From: Bacteroidales bacterium
GTDB taxonomy: Bacteria > Bacteroidota > Bacteroidia > Bacteroidales > UBA10428
NCBI GenBank assembly: GCA_016938095.1
Contig: JAFGVG010000216.1
Coordinates: 1-11,584, forward strand
Length of the DNA stretch: 11,584 nucleotides
Direction: 5' to 3'
The notes beneath the pieces are model-generated. The model saw nothing but the letters and a program-made list of their open reading frames with translations, was not told the origin of the DNA and did no database searches. The position numbers and the translations under genes were made by a program. This document shows positions 1 to 7,621 of the stretch, one piece after another; position 1 is the first letter of the stretch, and each line of letters opens with the position of its first letter.

Positions 1-3000
1 GGGAATATCGGCACAGGTAAGGTCGGTGGGGGTTACCGATGCCAGTCTTATGGTATCGGTATAAACCAGTGTAACGGGATAGGCTTCCGACAGGCAGTCG
101 TTTCCATCCCTGGCCACAACCTGGAAATTACCGCTGGTCAGGGAACTGATAACAGATTCATCTACAAAAGATGTTCCGCCGTCGGCCGAGTATTGGTAAA
201 CGCCCGACCCGCCGATTGCCGTAATGGTTAATGAACCGTTTTCAATACCCAGACAGGTGGGATCTGTGGCTTCCACTCCGGCTATGCGAACGGTGTCTGT
301 CACGGTAATTTTAACCGGGTAAGTTTCCGACAGGCAGTTGTTTGCATCACGGGCCACCAGTATGTAATCGCCCTGCAATAGTGCAGTGAAGTCAGGTGAT
401 GCTGTAAAATCCGTTCCGCCGTTGTTCGAATACTGTATATCGCCTGTACCCCCGGTAGTTTGAATGGACAGTGCGCCATCCTGTTTACCCAGGCACGATA
501 CATCGGTGATGTCCACAGACGTTATCTTAAGGGTATCCGGACCGGTAAGGACGAATTCCTGTACCAGTGTGCAGTTATTATTATCGGTTACGGTAAGGGT
601 ATAGGTATTTGGCGCCAGCTCGTCGTTAACCCTTTCGAAAATGCCGTTCGACCAAACGTAGTCGAACCCCGGTGTACCTCCGCTGATAGTGGGAACAATA
701 GAGCCATCTGTTGTTCCGGGGCATGAGGGTTGTGTTACCACAGCGTCGAGGGTAAGGGGAGCCGGCTCTATAATGGTGGCCGATGCAGTTTTGGTACAAC
801 CGTTTTCGTCGGTGACCATTACATTGTAATTACCGGCTTCGAGGTCAAAGGCTGTTTTGGTGGTTTGCGTACCCGGGTCGTTCCACTGGTACGAGAACGA
901 ACCTATACCGCCACTGGTATTGGCGGTAAGTGAAACACCTTTATCGCCTGCACACAATATGGTTCCGGCAGCGGTAATATCCAGGCCAATAATGGCCGGT
1001 TCTTCGATATCGGCAATTGCCTGGGCCTGGCATCCGTTGGCATCGGTGACGGTTATCGTATATACATTGGCAGCCACGTTCACCAGGTCTTCACCGGTGT
1101 AACCATTGTCCCAGTTATAGGCATAGGGTATGGTTCCGCCGGTAACGGTCAGGTTGGCCACGCCGGAATTATCCTGGGCACATTGCAGGTCGCTGACCGA
1201 TAGTACCAGGTTAAGCGGTGCAGCGGGACCCTTAATGGTAACAGCTGCCGTGGCAGTTTTGAATGCGGCATCAGTAACAGTCACTGTATAATTACCAGGA
1301 GCCATACCGTTGTTTGTAGCAATATCAATGAGCGTAGGCCCCGGATTCCATTGATAAGTATAAGGTCCAGTACCGTTAAACACTGAAACTGTGGCTGAAC
1401 CATCGTTGGTCCCATGGCAAAGTACATCGGTTTTGGCGCTGATCTCGGCCACAAAGGTGAAATTGTCAATTACGGCAAAGGTGGTATCGGTAATACATCC
1501 TTTATTGTCGGTAAGGGTCAGGTTATACAGGCCGGCTGTGTCGAGGTTGGCAATGTCTTCGAAAAAAGCAGTAAAGCCATCGGGACCTGTCCATGCAAAG
1601 GAGTAGGGCGTATTTCCGCCGGTAACGACAAGGTTAATGGAACCTAAATGACCGGGCGGTATGGGCTTTTCAATTTCAGTGATGGCTGTGCCGTTAAAGC
1701 TGATGGGCGCCGGTTGCGTAATCACAAAATCGGACGAAGCGGAGCAAAGATTATCGTCTTTAACGGTAACGGAGTAAGTTCCTTCGGATAAACCCGACTG
1801 ATCCTCGTCGATCGGAACAATGCCAGAGCCATTGGTGGAGGTCCAAGAATAGTCGTAACCCGAATGGGCCGTACCGCCCGTAACCGTCAGATCAATGGCC
1901 CCGTTGTTACCGTTGTAGCACGATACAGGGGTTAACAAACCATCCAGCGTAAGCTCTGCTGACTGGGAAACTGTTCCGGATATGGAGGCCACACGGCTGG
2001 CGCCATCGGTAATGGTTACCGTGTAGGTGTCTGCAGGCAGGTTGTCGGCAACCGCACTGTTCAGCGATGGGTTATGGCTCCAGCTATAGGTATAGGGCGG
2101 CGTACCAAAATACGGCGTAACGGTGAGCATACCATCGCTCAGCCCGTTACACGACACCATCCGCTCATCGGTGATGACGGCTTTAAAGGGTTGCTCATAA
2201 ATGGCAAAGAAGAGGTCGCTTTTGTTGAAGTTATCGCTGGTATAGGTTTGGTCGCCGATCTGGATTTGGGGGGAACGATAATAACCGGAAACATAGGCAC
2301 GCGAACTGGCATCCATACCTACATTAATGCCGGTGTCATAATAATCACCTGTTCCAGTAATGCTCACACCAGAGATAGGATCTCCTATTTCATTAAAAGC
2401 AGCTAAAAATACATCACTATTTGTTGTACTTGTTGTATTGAGTGTATCATTATTAAAGATCATTTGATTAGTAAAATATCCAGTGGCATAAATAACATTA
2501 TTTTTTACCTCTAAATCATAGTAAATATCTGTAGATGAACTACCTTTTTTAATCAACCATTGCAAAATACCACTTCGATTATATTTGGCAAAAAAAGTGT
2601 CATATCCTCCTAGATTGCCTTGATATGTGACAATATCTACTTCGGTAGAATCTAATTCTAATGAAGGACTATTGGAATTACCTAAAATATAAATATTCTC
2701 ATATTCATCACCTGATATTGCCCTAATATTCTCTGTGCTAATGCCTTTTATTGTACGAACCCACTGAGAATTACCATTAGTATCCGTTTTAAAAATAAAA
2801 CCGTCAAAATTTGCAGTGGTTTTGCTTGTAATTGTTTTAATATCAAAATATATTGACTTTTTGAAAAAGCCTGTAAAAACGTATCCACTAGTTGTTGCTT
2901 TTACTCTATAAAAATTTACACCATTATCATTAGTAAGAAATCGTTTTACCCAAAAAGGATTTCCATCCATATCAAAGGAAGAAATATATTGAGAATAAAA

Positions 3001-3570
3001 TGTATTACCCCTAAGAGTATCAAAATTATTAATAATTAGGGAGTCTTTGAAAAGGCCAGCAATTACTAAATGTTCTGACCCATCGAAGTTTATATCATTT
3101 GATATTTGACGCTGCGTGCCAGAAAATAATGTTTTCGCAAAATCGAGGTCTCCATTTGTCTTATATTTTGCCAAAAACACATCATAATCACCCTTACTAA
3201 TTAAAGAGTCAAGAGATGTGAATTTGCAAATGCCAGAATAATTACCAGTAAGATAAATATTGTTTGAATTATCTATAGTAATTCCACCGGCACTTTCATT
3301 TAGATTACTGCCAATCTGTCTAATCCATTTAATAGTTCCATCAGAACTAATTTTTATTAGAAGCAAATCAGCTTGACCTTTGGCAATTGTAAAATATGGA
3401 TTATATATAGTATCTCTAAAGGATGCTATAACAACCATATCATTATTGTTATCAATCGCAGAATATTTTGGTTCTAAATTTGAACCATTTATTATGCATG
3501 ATGTTATCCATTCTTGAGCAGAAATGCTCAATGAAATAGAAAAAAACAAGAAAACAAGTAAGTGCCTCAT
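1..3570 (-). CDS. Giant secreted beta-propeller / SprB-repeat surface protein (C-terminus beyond window)
   Basis: An open frame reads without a stop from an ATG at 3570 to base 1, giving 1190 residues with the C-terminus outside the window. Residues 1-19 form a lipid-poor signal peptide (MRHLLVFLFFSISLSISAQ). Residues ~35-465 hold about seven blades of ~60 residues, each marked by a D-x-F/L-x-A/I-K...G...W pattern (starting near D68, D130, S198, D256, D324, D386 and D452) and by 'NIYLTGN/NIYILGN' strands; this matches SBBP-type beta-propeller repeats. From ~471 on there are nine complete SprB-like units of ~70-85 residues (C-x-G-x-x-DG-S ... GGT-x-P-Y-x-Y-x-W ... L-x-x-G-x-Y-x-V-x-VTD-x-x-x-C) and the start of a tenth; the last two complete ones are a variant with 'VVARDxNxCLSExYPV'. 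Such proteins are exported to the cell surface, usually by the type IX system; the expected C-terminal sorting domain would lie off the left edge. It starts 12 bp after the lasso precursor stop. GC content drops sharply in the first ~400 codons. Adhesin or matrix function is inference. Confidence 0.9.
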   Translation of the reverse strand, partial: MRHLLVFLFFSISLSISAQEWITSCIINGSNLEPKYSAIDNNNDMVVIASFRDTIYNPYFTIAKGQADLLLIKISSDGTIKWIRQIGSNLNESAGGITIDNSNNIYLTGNYSGICKFTSLDSLISKGDYDVFLAKYKTNGDLDFAKTLFSGTQRQISNDINFDGSEHLVIAGLFKDSLIINNFDTLRGNTFYSQYISSFDMDGNPFWVKRFLTNDNGVNFYRVKATTSGYVFTGFFKKSIYFDIKTITSKTTANFDGFIFKTDTNGNSQWVRTIKGISTENIRAISGDEYENIYILGNSNSPSLELDSTEVDIVTYQGNLGGYDTFFAKYNRSGILQWLIKKGSSSTDIYYDLEVKNNVIYATGYFTNQMIFNNDTLNTTSTTNSDVFLAAFNEIGDPISGVSITGTGDYYDTGINVGMDASSRAYVSGYYRSPQIQIGDQTYTSDNFNKSDLFFAIYEQPFKAVITDERMVSCNGLSDGMLTVTPYFGTPPYTYSWSHNPSLNSAVADNLPADTYTVTITDGASRVASISGTVSQSAELTLDGLLTPVSCYNGNNGAIDLTVTGGTAHSGYDYSWTSTNGSGIVPIDEDQSGLSEGTYSVTVKDDNLCSASSDFVITQPAPISFNGTAITEIEKPIPPGHLGSINLVVTGGNTPYSFAWTGPDGFTAFFEDIANLDTAGLYNLTLTDNKGCITDTTFAVIDNFTFVAEISAKTDVLCHGTNDGSATVSVFNGTGPYTYQWNPGPTLIDIATNNGMAPGNYTVTVTDAAFKTATAAVTIKGPAAPLNLVLSVSDLQCAQDNSGVANLTVTGGTIPYAYNWDNGYTGEDLVNVAANVYTITVTDANGCQAQAIADIEEPAIIGLDITAAGTILCAGDKGVSLTANTSGGIGSFSYQWNDPGTQTTKTAFDLEAGNYNVMVTDENGCTKTASATIIEPAPLTLDAVVTQPSCPGTTDGSIVPTISGGTPGFDYVWSNGIFERVNDELAPNTYTLTVTDNNNCTLVQEFVLTGPDTLKITSVDITDVSCLGKQDGALSIQTTGGTGDIQYSNNGGTDFTASPDFTALLQGDYILVARDANNCLSETYPVKITVTDTVRIAGVEATDPTCLGIENGSLTITAIGGSGVYQYSADGGTSFVDESVISSLTSGNFQVVARDGNDCLSEAYPVTLVYTDTIRLASVTPTDLTCADIP

Positions 3571-3582
3571 AATAATAGTTTA

Positions 3583-3732
3583 CTATTCTTCCAGTGAGCC
3601 AGGATCGTATTCCTCTTCTTCAACATCAGAAGGACTACCCCCTCCTAACGTATGCTTGAAACTCAAAATAATTAAGTTGGGAGATTCCCAACCCGTCTTT
3701 GATAAACTATTATCTTCATTTTGCTTAATCAT
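3583..3732 (-). CDS. Lasso-peptide-type precursor peptide (A), 49 aa
   Basis: A short ATG frame of 49 codons ending in TAG sits 16 bp after the B2 stop and 12 bp before the propeller gene, in the same orientation. The leader carries W15-E-S-P18-N-L20 followed by I-I-L-S-F-K-H and then T28-L29, which matches the lasso leader pattern (aromatic-x-x-P-x-L for recognition by B1, and Thr at the penultimate leader position). Cutting after L29 leaves a 20-residue core, GGGSPSDVEEEEYDPGSLEE. Gly1 is the usual ring N-terminus, with Asp7 (7-residue ring) or Glu9 (9-residue ring) as acceptor; position 8 is Val. If cleavage were one residue later, Glu at position 8 would be used. The core has eight acidic and no basic residues, which is unusual. 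Ser4, Ser6 and Ser17 are possible kinase targets, but the C-terminal residue is Glu, not the Ser modified in paeninodin-type peptides. Assignment rests on motif plus neighbourhood; the product is inferred. Confidence 0.83.
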   Translation of the reverse strand: MIKQNEDNSLSKTGWESPNLIILSFKHTLGGGSPSDVEEEEYDPGSLEE

Positions 3733-3748
3733 TTGCGAAAAGTTTTAT

Positions 3749-4177
3749 TCAAAACTTAAGTACAGTAAATTCTTCTAGATTATCAAGATACATATTTAAT
3801 TCACTAATTTTAAGAAATGCATGAGCATTTAATAATCCATTACCATTTCTAAACATAACAAGTTTGATTTCACTACTAATGCCAAGATTCTTATACAAAT
3901 ATTTTGCAGTAAGAGCTTTGTTTAAGCAAGTACAATTCCATATTGAAAATCTCTTTATTCTTCTAATAGTTTTACAAACTAAAATCTTAAAAGAAAAAGT
4001 TTTGGCTTTATCGTTATTCTGAAAGCTTTTAGATTTCAATAAACTAATATAAGTTTTTAAAGGAAGTAACAATACAATTAAGGCAAAACAAAAAGAAAAA
4101 ATATAACCTTTAATAAAAAGTTCTCTTTCTATTCTTGGAATTTGAAAGAATCTTTCAAACAAAAATAATATTCGCAT
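3749..4177 (-). CDS. Lasso peptide leader peptidase B2 (transglutaminase-like cysteine protease)
   Basis: This 142-residue protein belongs to the transglutaminase-like 'lasso peptide biosynthesis B2' family, which removes the leader peptide as a Cys-His-Asp protease. The second half shows the signature: W80-N-C-T-C84-L-N-K-A-L-T-A, the 'NLGISSEIKLV' strand, and L-N-A-H119-A-F, with D132 in 'MYLDNLEE' as the likely third catalytic residue. C84 is the likely nucleophile because it precedes L-x-x-A-L. Residues ~20-47 contain a hydrophobic stretch (IFSFCFALIVLLLPL) that may be a membrane or amphipathic helix, as seen in many B2 proteins. The length is normal for the family. It starts 22 bp after B1 and ends 16 bp before the precursor. 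The whole gene is AT-rich and Lys/Asn/Ile-rich, unlike the kinase and cyclase genes, and lies inside the composition block. Confidence 0.88.
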   Translation of the reverse strand: MRILFLFERFFQIPRIERELFIKGYIFSFCFALIVLLLPLKTYISLLKSKSFQNNDKAKTFSFKILVCKTIRRIKRFSIWNCTCLNKALTAKYLYKNLGISSEIKLVMFRNGNGLLNAHAFLKISELNMYLDNLEEFTVLKF

Positions 4178-4199
4178 ATTAATAATATCCTAAAGGAAC

Positions 4200-4499
4200 T
4201 TATTTGCAGTGTAATAATTTCTTTTCTTTTAATTTATTTAAGAATCTTGAAGTATCATTCGTGCATAACTCTTTGGGCACATTATATTGATTCATTAATT
4301 TGTCTATTAAATCTCTAAATTTTACTGGTGTATCAATTATTTTCCAAATATATGACCCAACCTTATCCATACCATAGTACTCTCCAGTCTCGATGGACAG
4401 CATCACCACCTCTCCGTCAATCTCATTGAACAGCAGGTCGTTTCTTCGTTGGATGATTGTATCAGGCCCTATTTCCTTCTTTTTCGCCAGCAGTCCCAT
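4200..4499 (-). CDS. PqqD-like RiPP recognition protein (lasso B1)
   Basis: A 99-residue protein of the PqqD family, a small winged-helix RiPP recognition element. In lasso systems the separate B1 protein binds the leader's aromatic-x-x-P-x-L motif and delivers the precursor to the B2 protease. Visible family features are the strand run 'DGEVVMLSIETGEYYGMDKVG' around residues 28-48 (V-x-L-x-x-x-T-G-x-Y-Y-G-x-D/N-x-V-G), S49-Y-I-W-x-I-I, 'FRDLIDKLMNQYNV' (61-74) and the C-terminal 'FLNKLKEKKLL' helix. It is the second gene of the leftward arm, 50 bp after the kinase and 22 bp before B2. Base composition breaks near codon 40, right at the conserved T-G-x-Y-Y-G motif: the first part is ~50% GC, the rest ~20-32%. 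The protein is nevertheless intact, so an exchange there would have been in frame between homologues. Confidence 0.9.
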   Translation of the reverse strand: MGLLAKKKEIGPDTIIQRRNDLLFNEIDGEVVMLSIETGEYYGMDKVGSYIWKIIDTPVKFRDLIDKLMNQYNVPKELCTNDTSRFLNKLKEKKLLHCK

Positions 4500-4549
4500 T
4501 CCTTCACGTTGATTACAATACTGTTAAAGTTATGTAAATATACTAATAT

Positions 4550-5473
4550 TTATTCAGATTCGTGATGATTTATTAACAATTGGTTAACGATGGCCCTGAC
4601 CATTTCTTCGGTATTTATTGCTCCAACAGGGCGCATCAGCATATCTACCGGCACCCGTTGGGCCAGTTGGTTCACCAGCACAAAGTGGTTTTGTTCCAGC
4701 CCGGTATGAGGAATGCCGCGGAACAGGTAAGTGTACTTTTTGAGTGCCTGGAATTTGTCGACACCGGTTAACTTTTTGATTTCAATTCCTGGGTTGTTTT
4801 GAGGAAGTAAAATGAATACCTGGTGAATGGCAGTAAGCCTGTTGCTGAAGCTGTTAACCGGCAGATAATACTTTTGTGATTCGTTTTGAACCGGTGTGAG
4901 TCCTTTTGTTTCAATACCTACATGCTGCAGGCTGTCGGCCCAGATTTTCAGGGTGGGGAATGCCGGCCGGATGGCAGGCGTTTCGTTTGCAAAATCAACC
5001 ACTGAGATATCGTCTGCCACCAGTGTGGCCCCGTCAGCAATAAGTGCAGCAGCTATTGTGGTTTTTCCGGCACCCGACCGGCCGGCAAACATAAGGCATT
5101 TGTCTTTGTAAATTACCGTACTGGCATGCAGCGGCAGCAGCCTGCGCTGGTGCATGACGGCGCCAAAGGCCATGCCTACAATGTAGGTCGAAAGGTTGTT
5201 GTCGGATGGATCAACCGCAGGTTGAACCACAATCTCCTTTCCGTTAACAATATATATATTGCCCACTTTAGTTGTTGTCAGCAGAAATTCATTAGCAGTG
5301 GACTGGTAAAATGCGGTTTGATTGACCATGTTGCCCAGGTTTTCCGGTACTTCTCCCACCCTAATCACTACATCGGGTTCGGCAACCGGTGCCGGTTCAA
5401 AACCGGTTACCGGTATTTGTGAGGCGATGCTGAGGCCGTAGGCGCGGTAGGAATAGGGATAACTTTTAAACAT
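4550..5473 (-). CDS. HPr-kinase-like serine kinase of the lasso cluster
   Basis: A 307-residue protein resembling the C-terminal domain of HPr kinase/phosphorylase, the P-loop kinase type that recurs in lasso clusters and phosphorylates the precursor in paeninodin-type systems. Visible motifs are L-H116-A-S just before the nucleotide site, the Walker A G131-R-S-G-A-G-K137-T, and the acidic pair in L-V-A-D154-D155-I-S-V-V. The first ~100 residues, with 'YRAYGLSIASQIPVTGF' at 10-25, fit the N-terminal part of these lasso-associated kinases. The ATG at 5473 is chosen over a TTG at 5521: the extra 16 residues would be encoded by an ATTCGACAATG repeat, and a TAnnTTTG box lies just upstream of 5473. 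First gene of the leftward arm, diverging from the cyclase. The substrate is probably the precursor peptide, but its C-terminus is Glu rather than Ser, so the target residue is open. Confidence 0.85.
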   Translation of the reverse strand: MFKSYPYSYRAYGLSIASQIPVTGFEPAPVAEPDVVIRVGEVPENLGNMVNQTAFYQSTANEFLLTTTKVGNIYIVNGKEIVVQPAVDPSDNNLSTYIVGMAFGAVMHQRRLLPLHASTVIYKDKCLMFAGRSGAGKTTIAAALIADGATLVADDISVVDFANETPAIRPAFPTLKIWADSLQHVGIETKGLTPVQNESQKYYLPVNSFSNRLTAIHQVFILLPQNNPGIEIKKLTGVDKFQALKKYTYLFRGIPHTGLEQNHFVLVNQLAQRVPVDMLMRPVGAINTEEMVRAIVNQLLINHHESE

Positions 5474-5477
5474 GAGA

Positions 5478-5505
5478 CAAAGGTAGGAATTTGAAAATTC
5501 GACAA
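5478..5505 (-). promoter_or_regulatory. Candidate Bacteroidota promoter for the leftward lasso arm
   Basis: On the minus strand the sequence TACCTTTG (5485-5478) matches the Bacteroidota -7 box TAnnTTTG exactly. A TTG at 5505-5503 lies 17 bases upstream as a weak -33 element. Transcription would begin at or next to the kinase ATG at 5473, so the message would be almost leaderless. The -33 element is short and the spacing is only plausible, so this is a candidate. The rest of the 177-bp divergent spacer (5474-5650) is AT-rich, with no clear box found for the rightward arm. Confidence 0.3.
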
Positions 5506-5523
5506 TGCGATAATTCGACAATG
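5497..5523. repeat. Short direct repeat, ATTCGACAATG twice
   Basis: The 11-mer ATTCGACAATG occurs at 5497-5507 and again at 5513-5523, in the divergent spacer upstream of the kinase start. It may be a dispersed repeat fragment or a binding site for a regulator; there is no evidence for either here. Confidence 0.5.
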
Positions 5524-5650
5524 AGTTGATATGAATTTGGGTTGATTATAGAAAGTGCAAAGATTAGATAATTCCATGAGAAGGTTGTATTTTTAGAATC
5601 CATTATCCACCATGATCAGTTTCTTATTGTTCATTATTAATTGTATAGAA

Positions 5651-7621
5651 ATGCCCCCCATCTTTGGAATCCTGAACACCACGCTCCAATCTGTTGACCC
5701 GGAAATGATCCGCCGGATGAAAAAAGCCGCTGTTTACGTGAAACCCAGGGAGATCTTTTCAAATGAGCTGCCTGGTGCTTTTCTGGCCGCTGCGGTGGTG
5801 AAGGAGAATCCGCTGGTACCGAGGAAAGATACCCTGGTAGTTGACGGCAATTGGGTGTTAGTAGCCGACATTAATATCTTTAAGAAGGAGGAACTGCTAA
5901 ATGAACTCCGCAGACCTGAAAACCTGCCTACGCTGAAGCTTCTGCATACCAGCCTGAAGACAATAAGTGATGCGTTTTTGGTGATGCAATCGTGGAAGAA
6001 ATGGGGCAAGGATTGTGTGAAGCACTTGTACGGCGATTTTGCTTTCGTGATTTTCAATACCCAAACCGGTGAGGTTTTTTGTGGTCGCGACCACCTGGGT
6101 GTGAGGCCGCTGTTTTATACTTTTCAACAAGGCTTGTTCATTTTTGCTTCGGAATTGCGACTTATTACAGCTGCATTACCCGTTAAACCTGCAATCCGAA
6201 AGGAATATTTGCTGGACACCCTGATTACTGGAAAAACTGCAAAACACCTGGCGCCATTTGAAGACTGCTACCGTTTAAAACCGGCACATACAATTCATAT
6301 ACGTAATAACTCAATTAACGAATCGGAATACTGGCAAGCAGACTCTGAAAAGGCAATACGATATAAGACAGAGCAGGAATACTTAGATTTGCTGCGGAAG
6401 ATACTGACATCGGCTGTCACCATGCGCTGCCAAGGTGTTTCAGAATGTGGCACAGAATTAAGCGGTGGCCTTGATTCTTCCGCAATAACCGGAATTGCTG
6501 CGAAGTATATGATTCATTACAATAATAAGCTATCTGCGTTTTCCAACCTTTTTCCCGATGAATCCAATATTGAGTTTAAGGACGAGAGGGAATTCATTGA
6601 AGCCATGAGGGAGTTCATCCCGTTCAATTGGTTTGGAGTCGACCAGCTTTCCGAAGACCTCGCCAAAACGTTCAAGGCTGCTGTGAACATCCAGGGAATT
6701 TACACTCAACAGAATTTCAGCGTTTTTGGTAAGGCGCTTTATGAGGAAGCCGGCAATCAGCATATTCAGATGTTGCTTTCCGGTTTCGGTGGTGATGAGC
6801 TGGTGTCAGCCCGAATTGCTATGCCCTGGAATGAACTGATCCGGGCGGGGGAATGGAAAATCATTATTGACGAAATCTTTTTTCAGGGAATAACCATCAA
6901 ATCCTTGTTAAAACCTTTACTGATTATAATCCGGTATTTGAAATCACGTCTGTTGCGCAAGAAATATACCAGCGGCGTGTTTACCAAAGAGTTACTTGAC
7001 AGGCGTTTTACCAATCTTCCGCTGCAAAAGGACTTTGCTTCAAAGCACTTGTTAAGAGAATTGCTGGGCTGCAATTATAGAAGACTGAGGCACAAAAAAA
7101 TTTCCCAAAGACAATTCGACCGGATTACGATGGACCATGTGCCCCAGCGTATGGAGTATTGTTATGCGGCTGCTGCACAATATGGAATGGAATACCGGTA
7201 TCCGCTTTTGGATAAAGATCTGGTCGAAACAGTCCTGGCTTTTCCGCCCTGGTTGAAACAGCGTCATGGCATGAACAGGTACATGTTTCGCCAGGCCATC
7301 AAAGGGTTTGTTCCTGAAAAGATCAGGAAACGAAACGACAAATCAGGTGCAACCATCCCCCATATTTTTAACAGTATGACAACAGACCGGGAGCCTTTGT
7401 TCGATATTATACATAGTGCTGAGGATTCATCTTACCTTGAGAAAATATTTGATTTGTCGCGGTTTCATGAATGGTACCATAAACTGGTTCGAAGGGATCC
7501 CGAAGAAATCAATTACTTGAATCCGGGGGCGTTTTACACTTATTTGATGATGATGATTTTTGAAGAAAAGAGCATCAGCTGTCCTCCCCCTGCCCCCTTC
7601 AAAGGGCCTGCCTGCCGGTAG
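5651..7621 (+). CDS. Asparagine-synthetase-like lasso macrolactam synthetase (C)
   Basis: A 656-residue protein with the AsnB layout of lasso cyclases: an N-terminal glutaminase-like domain (~1-190, with 'HLYGDFAFVIFN' and 'GRDHLGVRPLFY') and a C-terminal ATP-pyrophosphatase domain. The PP-loop is L-S271-G-G-L-D-S-S277, and L-L-S-G-F-G-G-D-E near 375-383 is the second conserved site. These enzymes adenylate the Asp/Glu side chain of the core and let the new N-terminus attack it. The start at 5651 is chosen because M-P-P-I-F-G-I-L aligns with M-C-G-I-F-G-I of glutamine-dependent synthetases; an ATG at 5612 would add a 13-residue hydrophobic extension. The catalytic Cys2 is replaced by Pro, so the first domain cannot use glutamine, as expected for a cyclase. 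The last ~14 residues (rich in Pro and Gly) are encoded by a palindromic repeat. First gene of the rightward arm, 58 bp before the nucleotidyltransferase. Confidence 0.9.
   Translation: MPPIFGILNTTLQSVDPEMIRRMKKAAVYVKPREIFSNELPGAFLAAAVVKENPLVPRKDTLVVDGNWVLVADINIFKKEELLNELRRPENLPTLKLLHTSLKTISDAFLVMQSWKKWGKDCVKHLYGDFAFVIFNTQTGEVFCGRDHLGVRPLFYTFQQGLFIFASELRLITAALPVKPAIRKEYLLDTLITGKTAKHLAPFEDCYRLKPAHTIHIRNNSINESEYWQADSEKAIRYKTEQEYLDLLRKILTSAVTMRCQGVSECGTELSGGLDSSAITGIAAKYMIHYNNKLSAFSNLFPDESNIEFKDEREFIEAMREFIPFNWFGVDQLSEDLAKTFKAAVNIQGIYTQQNFSVFGKALYEEAGNQHIQMLLSGFGGDELVSARIAMPWNELIRAGEWKIIIDEIFFQGITIKSLLKPLLIIIRYLKSRLLRKKYTSGVFTKELLDRRFTNLPLQKDFASKHLLRELLGCNYRRLRHKKISQRQFDRITMDHVPQRMEYCYAAAAQYGMEYRYPLLDKDLVETVLAFPPWLKQRHGMNRYMFRQAIKGFVPEKIRKRNDKSGATIPHIFNSMTTDREPLFDIIHSAEDSSYLEKIFDLSRFHEWYHKLVRRDPEEINYLNPGAFYTYLMMMIFEEKSISCPPPAPFKGPACR

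Larger units (their letters stand above)
2350..4380. other. AT-rich block with edges inside two genes
   Basis: Hand counts on 60-base lines give 47% GC at 2221-2340, 38% at 2341-2400 and 25% at 2401-2460 on the left edge. On the right edge they give 20% at 4201-4260, 27% at 4261-4320, 32% at 4321-4380, then 53% at 4381-4440. The block covers the N-terminal ~400 codons of the propeller protein, the whole precursor, the whole B2 gene and the last ~60 codons of B1. Reading frames continue through both edges. This fits replacement by homologous recombination from a more AT-rich relative, or a misjoined assembly; the sequence alone cannot tell which. Confidence 0.7.

Noticed and set aside
460..2406. 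Several plus-strand open frames of 60-110 codons
   Set aside because: They lie antisense to a continuous minus-strand frame with clear SprB repeats and show no family features of their own.
3524..3778. Plus-strand 84-codon frame over the precursor region
   Set aside because: It is antisense to the precursor and its neighbours and has low-complexity Ser runs that mirror the Glu-rich core codons.
5474..5521. TTG start giving a 16-residue longer kinase
   Set aside because: The extension is coded by a short repeat, begins with TTG, and falls outside the part that resembles the family; the ATG at 5473 fits better.
5612..5650. Upstream ATG of the cyclase
   Set aside because: It adds a hydrophobic 13-residue tail before the M-x-x-I-F-G-I start that aligns with the synthetase family.
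5651..7621. Housekeeping asparagine synthetase
   Set aside because: Cys2 is missing and the gene lies among a kinase, B1, B2 and a precursor, which points to the lasso cyclase role.
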